Positions 1-5,287 of a stretch of DNA of 5,325 nt are shown here, in pieces. The position numbers and the translations under genes were made by a program. This DNA is from Oscillospiraceae bacterium (GTDB taxonomy: Bacteria > Bacillota > Clostridia > Oscillospirales > Oscillospiraceae), in assembly GCA_024404215.1 (NCBI GenBank), contig JAKSQI010000109.1, positions 1 to 5,325 on the forward strand, read 5' to 3'. The notes below the pieces were generated by a model. The model did not search any database, had not been told where the DNA came from, and worked only from the letters and a program-made list of their open reading frames with translations. The first letter of the stretch is position 1, and every line of letters begins with the position of its first letter.

Positions 1-1706
1 CCGCCTTCCAAAGACAGGTCAGCCGGCCAGCAACCGGGCGCGTTACGCTCCATAGAAGAAATATGGGTGGAGCCGGCATCAAACCAGCCGTCCAGGGTAT
101 CGGTTTCCTTGGTGAAGCCGGCCTTGCTGCCGCAGTGGGGGCAGGCGAAGTCAACGGGAAGCAGCTCAGCCGCCTCGCTGTCAAACCAGGCGTTGGACCC
201 CTGTTCGGCAAAGATTTCAGCGACCTTGGTGATGGTTTCCGGGGTGCATACGGGCTTACCGCAGTCACTGCAGTAGAAAACAGGAATGGGGAGGCCCCAG
301 TTGCGCTGACGGGAAATACACCAGTCGGCACGCTCACGAACCATGGAAATCATGCGGTCATGACCCCAGCCGGGAATCCATTCAACAGCCTCGCAGGCGG
401 CAACAGCCTCATCCTTGAAGGCGTCTACCGAGCAGAACCACTGTTCCGTGGCGCGGAAGATGATGGGCTTCTTGCAGCGCCAGCAGTGGGGATAGGAGTG
501 TGTGATATCGGCCTTGGCCAGCAGAGCACCGCTGGCTTCCATGACAGGAAGCATAACCTCATTGGCCTTGGCGATATGGGTTCCGCCAAAGGCTTCGTCG
601 GTCATAATACCCTTGTCATTGACCGGGACAATCAAGCCGATATTGGTACCCCGCTCGCGGTCGTATTTCTGGCAGATAAAATAGTCGTCGGCACCGAAGC
701 CGGGGGCGGTGTGTACGCAGCCGGTACCGGCATCCAAAGTGACATGGTCACCGTTGATAACCAGAGAAGTACGATCCAGGAAGGGGTGCTTGGCAGTCAT
801 AAGGTCAAATTCACTGCCCGGGAGGGTGGCCAGAACCTCATAAGATTCCAAACCGGCAGCCTTGGCTACCGAGTCGGCCAGATCCTTGGCAACAATATAG
901 GTTTCCCCGTTGGGGGCCTTCATAAGAATATAATCCAGCTGGGGGCCCAGACAGATAGCCAGGTTGCCGGGCAGAGTCCAGGTGGTGGTGGTCCAAATGA
1001 CGAAGTAAGTCTTGCTAAGGTCGGTAAGGCCGGCCAGCTTGCCCTTGTCGTCAGCAACGGCGAATTTAACAAAAATAGTAGTGCAGGGATCCTCAGCATA
1101 TTCAATCTCTGCCTCGGCCAAAGCGGTTTCATCGGAGGGACACCAGTAAACCGGCTTCAAACCCTTGTAGATGTAACCCTTTTCAAACATCTTGCCGAAA
1201 ACCTTAACCTCTTCGGCTTCCAGCTCCGGCTGCATGGGGGGATAAGGGTGAGCCCAGTCACCCAGAACGCCGATGCGCTTGATCTGGGCCATCTGCTTTT
1301 CAACAAAGTCCTGAGCAAAGGCCTGGCAGTCGTTGCGGAACTGGGAAACGGTCATCTTGCTGCGATCCAGCTTGTGCTGCTTGATGATGGCGCTCTCAAT
1401 GGGCATACCGTGATTGTCCCAGCCGGGGGTATAGGGGGCACAGTAGCCGTTCATGTTTTTGTAACGGGTGATGAAATCCTTCAGGCACTTGTTCAAGGCT
1501 GTGCCCATATGAATATAGCCGTTAGAGAAGGGAGGGCCGTCATGAAGAATAAAGGAGGGACGACCTTCGTTCTTCTTTAAAATGTCGTGGTACAAATCCA
1601 TGTTATACCAGCTCTGCAGCATAGCAGGCTCACGCTTAGGCAGTCCGGCACGCATGGGGAAGTTGGTTTTGGGCAGGTTCACGGTGGCATTATAATCCAT
1701 AGCCAT
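1..1706 (-). CDS. ileS: Isoleucine--tRNA ligase, N-terminal 568 residues (partial, runs off left edge)
   Basis: IleRS is a cytoplasmic class I synthetase that charges tRNA-Ile with isoleucine and hydrolyses mischarged valine. The visible protein has the family landmarks in order. The HDGPPFSNG segment at about residues 55-63 leads into the HIGH-type signature, here HMGT at 66-69. The editing-domain entry is a threonine-rich stretch between W238 and W243, and the editing-pocket motif GTGCVHTAP is followed by D340 and D341. The catalytic core resumes with D461 and WCISRQR at 462-468. Two CxxC pairs (YCSDC and ACPHC) then frame a segment ending in DGWFDAGSTH. The KMSKS loop, anticodon-binding domain and C-terminus lie beyond position 1; family members are usually over 900 residues. 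I chose the first ATG (1704-1706) because AGGAG sits 9 nt upstream; a second ATG two codons later has much poorer spacing. The gene lies 76 bp after divIVA, behind a hairpin terminator. Identification is very secure. Confidence 0.97.
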   Translation of the reverse strand, partial: MAMDYNATVNLPKTNFPMRAGLPKREPAMLQSWYNMDLYHDILKKNEGRPSFILHDGPPFSNGYIHMGTALNKCLKDFITRYKNMNGYCAPYTPGWDNHGMPIESAIIKQHKLDRSKMTVSQFRNDCQAFAQDFVEKQMAQIKRIGVLGDWAHPYPPMQPELEAEEVKVFGKMFEKGYIYKGLKPVYWCPSDETALAEAEIEYAEDPCTTIFVKFAVADDKGKLAGLTDLSKTYFVIWTTTTWTLPGNLAICLGPQLDYILMKAPNGETYIVAKDLADSVAKAAGLESYEVLATLPGSEFDLMTAKHPFLDRTSLVINGDHVTLDAGTGCVHTAPGFGADDYFICQKYDRERGTNIGLIVPVNDKGIMTDEAFGGTHIAKANEVMLPVMEASGALLAKADITHSYPHCWRCKKPIIFRATEQWFCSVDAFKDEAVAACEAVEWIPGWGHDRMISMVRERADWCISRQRNWGLPIPVFYCSDCGKPVCTPETITKVAEIFAEQGSNAWFDSEAAELLPVDFACPHCGSKAGFTKETDTLDGWFDAGSTHISSMERNAPGCWPADLSLEG

Positions 1707-1715
1707 TGGTAAAAT

Positions 1716-1720
1716 CTCCT
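1716..1720 (-). promoter_or_regulatory. Ribosome binding site of ileS
   Basis: AGGAG on the minus strand, 9 nt before the ATG at 1704-1706. It decides between two in-frame ATGs (codons 1 and 3) in favour of the first. Confidence 0.8.
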
Positions 1721-1738
1721 CTCTGTGTATTCAGCCCG

Positions 1739-1763
1739 AAAAAGCGCCGCAGAGGCGGCGCTT
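1739..1763 (-). terminator. Intrinsic terminator between divIVA and ileS
   Basis: Read on the minus strand, AAGCGCCGC (1763-1755) and GCGGCGCTT (1750-1742) form a perfect 9-bp stem around a 4-nt loop. The 3' arm runs into five Ts (1743-1739). Three further G-U pairs (1766-1764 with 1741-1739) could extend the stem. It begins 19 nt after the divIVA stop and ends 32 nt before the ileS start, so it most likely ends the sepF-divIVA transcript. The U-tract is short, so read-through into ileS is plausible. Confidence 0.7.
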
Positions 1764-1782
1764 CCCGGACATTCCATTTGTA

Positions 1783-2532
1783 TTATTCGTCGTTGCCGTT
1801 AAAGTTGGACCCAAAGCGAAGATTGTCAAAATCAAATTTGGGGCGGATGGTGTATTCGCCTTCATCATCATACTTGGGCTTGGGGGCAGGAATTTCGGCT
1901 TCGGGGGCAACAGGAACTTCCGGAGCCGGCTCTTCAGCGGGAGCTTCCGGCTCAGCAGGGGTTTCCTCTTCTGTAATTTTGGACATGGCGCTGTCAATGT
2001 CGTGAACGGCATCCATAATCTGCTCCTCGCGAACCTCTTCCGGGGCTGGCTCAGCCTTTGTGGCCTTGTCCTGCTTTTCCATCTCCAAACCGGGGATGGC
2101 GGTAAGGAACTGCTCCAGCTTCTGAGTCAAGGCGAGAGCCTCGCGGGTATAGGCGGCGGTAGCCTCCTTGGCAACCTTCAAGCGAGCTTCTTCCTTTTCA
2201 ATCTGCAGCTGCATGTCGGAAATCTTTTCCTGAGATTCGGCCTGAGCGTTGGTCAGCATAGCTTCGCTCTTTTCCTTGGCTTCCTTGACCATGTCATCAC
2301 CCATTTTCTGGGCGGTCAACAGAGCCATGCGCATGGCATCCTCGGTGGAACGATATTCTTCTACCTTTTCTACAAGAACCTTAATCTTGCTCTTCAAAAT
2401 GGCGTTCTCTTTGTAGAGAGCAGCATAGTCGGCAGACAGGGTTTCCAAAAACTCATCCACGCCGGCCATATCATAGCCGCCAAATACGGCTTTGACAAAC
2501 TCTTTTTCAGCAATTTCCTGAGGGGTAAGCAT
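1783..2532 (-). CDS. divIVA: DivIVA-family septum/pole marker protein
   Basis: DivIVA proteins coat negatively curved membrane at septa and poles and recruit partners for division-site placement, chromosome anchoring or wall growth. The 249-residue product starts with the family's N-terminal lipid-binding domain: LTP at 2-4, then VFGGYDMAGVDEFL at 16-29. F17, the membrane-inserting residue in B. subtilis DivIVA, is kept, but the neighbouring R18 is glycine. A long coiled coil rich in E, K, A and L covers roughly 30-148. Residues 157-220 form a low-complexity Pro/Glu/Ala linker, and a distinct acidic/aromatic tail (about 221-249, containing YTIRPKFDFDNLRFG) ends the protein. At 249 residues it is longer than the 164-residue B. 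subtilis protein because of the linker and tail. It starts 19 bp after sepF, so the two are probably co-transcribed. The start is fixed by alignment of MLTP with the family N-terminus, although its ribosome binding site is poorly spaced. Confidence 0.93.
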   Translation of the reverse strand: MLTPQEIAEKEFVKAVFGGYDMAGVDEFLETLSADYAALYKENAILKSKIKVLVEKVEEYRSTEDAMRMALLTAQKMGDDMVKEAKEKSEAMLTNAQAESQEKISDMQLQIEKEEARLKVAKEATAAYTREALALTQKLEQFLTAIPGLEMEKQDKATKAEPAPEEVREEQIMDAVHDIDSAMSKITEEETPAEPEAPAEEPAPEVPVAPEAEIPAPKPKYDDEGEYTIRPKFDFDNLRFGSNFNGNDE

Positions 2533-2543
2533 AACTCATTCGA

Positions 2544-2548
2544 CCTTT
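2544..2548 (-). promoter_or_regulatory. Weak, distant ribosome binding site of divIVA
   Basis: The only purine-rich candidate upstream of divIVA is AAAGG on the minus strand, 11 nt from the ATG. That is longer than the 4-9 nt seen for the other four genes here. It is better placed (4 nt) for an out-of-frame ATG at 2537-2539. Translation of divIVA may therefore depend partly on ribosomes finishing sepF just upstream. Confidence 0.4.
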
Positions 2549-2551
2549 CGT

Positions 2552-3019
2552 TTAGAAGTAGAGACCGTTGCTCTCAAGTTCGTCAATCAAATCGCCCATC
2601 AAATCTACGTTGTAGGGGGTGATGAGGTAGGTGTTGACGGCAACCTTTTTAATCTTGCCCTCCTGGGCGTAGGCCACACCGCTGAGGAAGTCAATCAGAC
2701 GCCGGGCAATTTCTTTCTGGGTCTGCTCAAGATTCAGGACAACGGTGCGCTTTTCGCGCAGATGGTCTGCAATTTCGGCAGCGGTTTCAAACCGTTCCGG
2801 CTTAACCAATACAACCTTCAAAGCTGCAGTGGCGTGGATGTTTACAACCTTGTTGGCTTCACGCTTTTCCTCAAAGCCGCCCAGCGAGCTTCTGGCCTGC
2901 ATAGGGGTCTTGGGGGCAACAGGCATCTGCTCCGGTGCTTTGGGAGTAAAATCGCTAAACTCTTCCTCATCGTCATCGTAGGAACGGGTCAGTTTTTTCA
3001 GTTCATCTAAAAATCCCAT
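2552..3019 (-). CDS. sepF: Cell division protein SepF
   Basis: SepF is a cytoplasmic membrane-associated protein that binds the C-terminal tail of FtsZ, polymerises, and helps anchor and align the Z-ring in Gram-positive bacteria. The 155-residue product matches the family in length and plan. A short amphipathic N-terminal helix (MGFLDELKKL, 1-10) is the expected membrane anchor. An acidic, proline-containing linker spans about 14-55. The globular SepF domain covers about 65-142, with VVLVKPERF at 69-77, VVLNLEQ at 93-99 and RRLIDFLSG at 106-114. G114 corresponds to the conserved glycine needed for dimer-dimer contacts in B. subtilis SepF. The start is supported by AGGAGG 8 nt upstream. The gene is first in its unit behind a strong promoter and is followed after 19 bp by divIVA, which fits shared expression of two division proteins. 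Confidence 0.96.
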   Translation of the reverse strand: MGFLDELKKLTRSYDDDEEEFSDFTPKAPEQMPVAPKTPMQARSSLGGFEEKREANKVVNIHATAALKVVLVKPERFETAAEIADHLREKRTVVLNLEQTQKEIARRLIDFLSGVAYAQEGKIKKVAVNTYLITPYNVDLMGDLIDELESNGLYF

Positions 3020-3027
3020 GATGGGTT

Positions 3028-3033
3028 CCTCCT
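3028..3033 (-). promoter_or_regulatory. Ribosome binding site of sepF
   Basis: Full AGGAGG on the minus strand, 8 nt before the sepF ATG. It is the strongest such site in the window and predicts efficient translation. Confidence 0.85.
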
Positions 3034-3044
3034 ATATCTGTCAT

Positions 3045-3077
3045 ATGGCTCGGATGAAAAACCATACTATGAGCCAT
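3045..3077 (-). repeat. Inverted repeat in the sepF leader
   Basis: On the minus strand ATGGCTC (3077-3071) and GAGCCAT (3051-3045) are perfect 7-bp complements around a 19-nt interval. They lie between the predicted transcription start and the sepF ribosome binding site. This could be a leader hairpin or an operator for a dimeric regulator. It is short enough to be chance. Confidence 0.35.
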
Positions 3078-3097
3078 CATAAAAATTCATAGCTTAT

Positions 3098-3126
3098 ATT
3101 ATCCCTTCTTTTCTGCCTCATGTCAA
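3098..3126 (-). promoter_or_regulatory. Sigma-A-type promoter driving sepF-divIVA
   Basis: On the minus strand a perfect -35 box TTGACA (3126-3121) is separated by 17 bp from GATAAT (3103-3098), five of six matches to the -10 consensus. The sequence just upstream of the -35 box is strongly T/A-rich and could act as an UP-type element. Transcription should start near 3091, giving a leader of about 70 nt before sepF. This is the only convincing promoter in the window and separates sepF-divIVA from the upstream miaA unit. Confidence 0.85.
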
Positions 3127-3164
3127 CAAAAAACAAAGGAAAAACAAGGAAATTACGGGAAAAA
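3127..3164 (-). other. T-rich tract after the HlyD-like gene, no hairpin
   Basis: Immediately after the TGA stop the minus strand has several T runs of 4-6 bases broken by short C/G stretches, ending at the -35 box of the sepF promoter. I see no stable stem in front of any of the runs, so I do not call an intrinsic terminator. It may act as an AT-rich promoter-upstream element, a weak transcription end, or both. Confidence 0.4.
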
Positions 3165-4328
3165 TCAGCGTACCACCTTGCCATCTGTCAGGTCTGTGCC
3201 GTTAACAATGATGGTGGCTCCGGCGTAGAAGGCGGAGCCTTCGGCGGGAGAGACCAAGAGAAAGCCGTTGTGGGTATCCTGAAGGACCTCAACATCCCGC
3301 CGGCGGGCCTGAAGGCCAACCAGCAGATAAACATAGGTGCCGGTGTAATCGTCATAAAGGGCTTCCTCCGGAATCAGGATTCCCTGCTGGGCAGAGAAGA
3401 TGATTTCGGCATCTGCGGCCCGAACGGTGGCGAAGTCCGCCAAACCGGTATCGCAGGAGAGAACCACCAAACAGTTCCCATTGGCATCTGCCTCACCGAT
3501 GGATTCCACGTCCATGCGGACACTTCCGGTGTAGCCGGAGGTAAAATTGACGGTAACCGAGTTCAGATTTTTGAGCTGACGAACATCGGCCTTGGTCATA
3601 ATGCAGGCATAATACCAGTCCGTTCCGTAAATCAGTTTGCCGAAGCCGGTACGGCCGGGGCTGCGGCTGAAGCGGGAAACCAGACCCTCCGGTGTCAGGG
3701 TAGCCAGTGAACCGGGGGAGACGGTTTCATAGCCATCGGTGGAGGCGGAGAAAAGACCGGGGCGGTCTGCCAGTAGAACGGAATAGCCGCTTTGTCGTTC
3801 CTGAAGCTCTTCCAGCTCAGCCCGGGCAGAGTCCAGCTCCTCTTTGGCCTGATCTACGGATTCACTGCTGCCGAAAAGGACATAGCGAGCTTGGTTGACC
3901 AGCGTGTCCAGGCTGTCCATATCCCGCAGCACAGCGGCCCGGGATACCTTTGCAATGATGTCAGAGGGGCTTTCGGAATCGGTTTCTCCCAATGCGGTTT
4001 GCAGGGCGGTAATGCGCTCCTGCAGGGCCAGAATGGTGTCGGCCCGTTCCAAGGCGCTCTCGCTGGTGTAGCAGACAGCAACTACGCCGCCGGCGGATAC
4101 CTTTTTTCCATCGGAGATGGGGGAAATGACACCGTCAGCCCGAAGGCTTTCCTCTTCACGAACCACATAGCCTGAAACGGAGGCAGACTCGGAGGCGGAG
4201 GCAGACACCACCTGCACGGTACGAAGAGGGTTAATATAGTCGTTGTAGAGATAGATGCCGAAATAGCAGAGAATGGCTGCCAAAATCAGCACAAAAACAA
4301 GGCGGATGATCAGATTGCTTCGACGCAT
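3165..4328 (-). CDS. HlyD-family membrane fusion (adaptor) protein, transporter partner unknown
   Basis: The 387-residue product has the layout of a HlyD/RND-type adaptor: a cytoplasmic RRS start, one hydrophobic anchor (about 6-28), then an extracytoplasmic body. Residues 50-90 resemble the first half of a lipoyl-like domain (VSGYVV, then ISDGKKVSAGGVVAVCY). Residues 91-182 are helical and rich in A, E, L and Q, as expected of an adaptor hairpin. After RPGLFSASTDGYE (189-201) comes beta-rich sequence. The C-terminal part has the familiar GILIPEEALYDDYTGTYVYLL pattern (316-336) and ends in IIVNGTDLTDGKVV (373-386), as in membrane-proximal domains of efflux adaptors. Such proteins normally link a pump to an outer component, but this appears to be a Gram-positive and no pump gene is in view. 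Similar genes occur next to sepF in other Clostridia as I recall, so a wall- or division-linked role is possible; this is inference. Its start overlaps miaA by 19 bp with AAAGGAG 5 nt upstream, so it is probably translationally coupled to miaA. Confidence 0.8.
   Translation of the reverse strand: MRRSNLIIRLVFVLILAAILCYFGIYLYNDYINPLRTVQVVSASASESASVSGYVVREEESLRADGVISPISDGKKVSAGGVVAVCYTSESALERADTILALQERITALQTALGETDSESPSDIIAKVSRAAVLRDMDSLDTLVNQARYVLFGSSESVDQAKEELDSARAELEELQERQSGYSVLLADRPGLFSASTDGYETVSPGSLATLTPEGLVSRFSRSPGRTGFGKLIYGTDWYYACIMTKADVRQLKNLNSVTVNFTSGYTGSVRMDVESIGEADANGNCLVVLSCDTGLADFATVRAADAEIIFSAQQGILIPEEALYDDYTGTYVYLLVGLQARRRDVEVLQDTHNGFLLVSPAEGSAFYAGATIIVNGTDLTDGKVVR
4179..4206 (-). 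repeat. Short direct repeat encoding a Ser/Ala-rich stretch
   Basis: GGAGGCAGAC occurs twice on the plus strand (4179-4188 and 4197-4206) with a further GGAGGC between them, an 18-bp period. On the coding strand it specifies the Ser/Ala-rich segment at about residues 42-50 of the HlyD-like protein, just outside the membrane anchor. It is probably a small slippage-type repeat in a flexible linker. Confidence 0.45.
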
Positions 4329-5272
4329 GGCGTCTCCTTTCGGTGACGATGATAGTAGGCTTCTATGTCAGCGGCAGCCGCTTCCGGATCAGGGCTTCCC
4401 TCCCAAACCAGCCAGTGAATACCGCTGTCTCTGCGAAGCCAGCTAAGCTGGCGTTTGGCATAGCGGCGGGATTCCTGCTTGATTTGCTCAACGGCCAGAT
4501 TCAAATCTCCACCTTCCAGCAGGTGGCTGACCAGTTCCTTGTAGCCGATGGCCTGAAGGGCCGTGTGACAGGGAGAAAGGCCGGTCTCCAAAAGCCCGCG
4601 AACCTCATCCAAAAGACCGGCTTGCAGCATGCGGTCTACCCGAAGGTTGATGCGGCTGTACAGCTGTTCCCGGTCGGCAAAGGTCAGAGCAAAGCGAAGG
4701 GATTCATAACGGGGGGGCTGCAGCCGGCTGAGGCGGTCATGCTCTGTCATGGTTACGCCGGAGCAAAGATAAATCTCCAAAGCACGAACAATACGGCGGC
4801 GGTCATTGGGGTGAAGCCGCCCGGCGGAATCCGGATCCACCTCTGCCAGTCGCTCCAGCATGGCCTGAGCACCGGCCTCTTCAAACTCCCGGTCCAGCCG
4901 GGCCCGAAGCGCGGGATCTCCCTGGGGAGCGTAGTCACGGCCGGTTAAAAGGGCTTCCAGATAGAGGCCGGTACCGCCAACCAAAATGGGAAGCTTGCCC
5001 CGGCTGAGAATATCGTCACAGCAGGCAGCTGCCTCCTCGGCATAGCGGGCAGCGGAATAGTTTTCAAAAGGGGAAACGCAGTCAACCATATGATGGGGCA
5101 CTCCGTCCATTTCCTCCGGGAGGGGTTTGGCAGTGCCTATGGTCATATCCCGGTAAATCTGCATGGAATCAGCAGAAACGACCTCGCCGTTCAGCCTTTT
5201 AGCCAAACGGACACCAACGGCTGTTTTCCCGGTAGCCGTGGGGCCGGTTAGTACAAGAACAAGAGGGGGCAT
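4310..5272 (-). CDS. miaA: tRNA dimethylallyltransferase MiaA
   Basis: MiaA transfers a dimethylallyl group to N6 of A37 in tRNAs that read codons starting with U, the first step toward ms2i6A; it acts in the cytoplasm. The 320-residue product has the usual family length and motifs. A P-loop GPTATGKT is at 10-17, DSMQIYR at 35-41 (D35 is the expected catalytic aspartate) and GTAK at 46-49. PHH is at 59-61 and VGGTGLY at 98-104. HPNDRRRIVRALE is at 154-166, AIGYKE at 241-246 and the basic RRYAKRQLSWLRR at 269-281. The start is supported by CAGGAG 4 nt upstream and by the correct distance to the P-loop. Its 3' end overlaps the HlyD-like gene by 19 bp. In many Firmicutes miaA lies just after mutL; only a possible tail of an upstream gene is visible here. 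Identification is very secure. Confidence 0.98.
   Translation of the reverse strand: MPPLVLVLTGPTATGKTAVGVRLAKRLNGEVVSADSMQIYRDMTIGTAKPLPEEMDGVPHHMVDCVSPFENYSAARYAEEAAACCDDILSRGKLPILVGGTGLYLEALLTGRDYAPQGDPALRARLDREFEEAGAQAMLERLAEVDPDSAGRLHPNDRRRIVRALEIYLCSGVTMTEHDRLSRLQPPRYESLRFALTFADREQLYSRINLRVDRMLQAGLLDEVRGLLETGLSPCHTALQAIGYKELVSHLLEGGDLNLAVEQIKQESRRYAKRQLSWLRRDSGIHWLVWEGSPDPEAAAADIEAYYHRHRKETPCVEAI
4334..4340 (-). promoter_or_regulatory. Ribosome binding site of the HlyD-like gene, inside miaA
   Basis: AAAGGAG on the minus strand, 5 nt before the ATG at 4326-4328. It lies within the last codons of miaA, which supports the overlapping start and translational coupling. Confidence 0.8.
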
Positions 5273-5276
5273 AGGT

Positions 5277-5282
5277 CTCCTG
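5277..5282 (-). promoter_or_regulatory. Ribosome binding site of miaA
   Basis: CAGGAG on the minus strand, 4 nt before the miaA ATG. The spacing is short but workable, and no other in-frame ATG or GTG near it fits the family N-terminus better. Confidence 0.7.
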
Positions 5283-5287
5283 ACGGC

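Noticed and set aside
63..1580. A 505-codon open frame on the plus strand
   Set aside because: It lies wholly antisense to ileS, whose minus-strand reading shows all IleRS motifs in order. The plus-strand translation is glycine-rich with no recognisable domain, and the lack of stops follows from ileS codon use.
1707..1782. T-box riboswitch upstream of ileS
   Set aside because: The gap is only 76 bp, contains one simple hairpin, and lacks a recognisable T-box sequence or specifier stem; a T-box leader is usually well over 150 nt.
2002..2622. Plus-strand open frame of 206 codons across divIVA and the end of sepF
   Set aside because: It is antisense to two well-identified genes, has no convincing ribosome binding site, and crosses the sepF-divIVA junction without any family resemblance.
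3120..3710. Plus-strand open frame of 196 codons
   Set aside because: It begins in the sepF promoter region and continues antisense to the adaptor gene; composition and motifs do not resemble a real protein.
3792..4175. Plus-strand and alternative minus-strand open frames within the adaptor gene
   Set aside because: They are shadow frames of the adaptor coding sequence, which has consistent domain structure over its whole length.
4343..4948. Plus-strand open frame of 201 codons over miaA
   Set aside because: It is antisense to miaA, whose P-loop and other motifs are intact on the minus strand.
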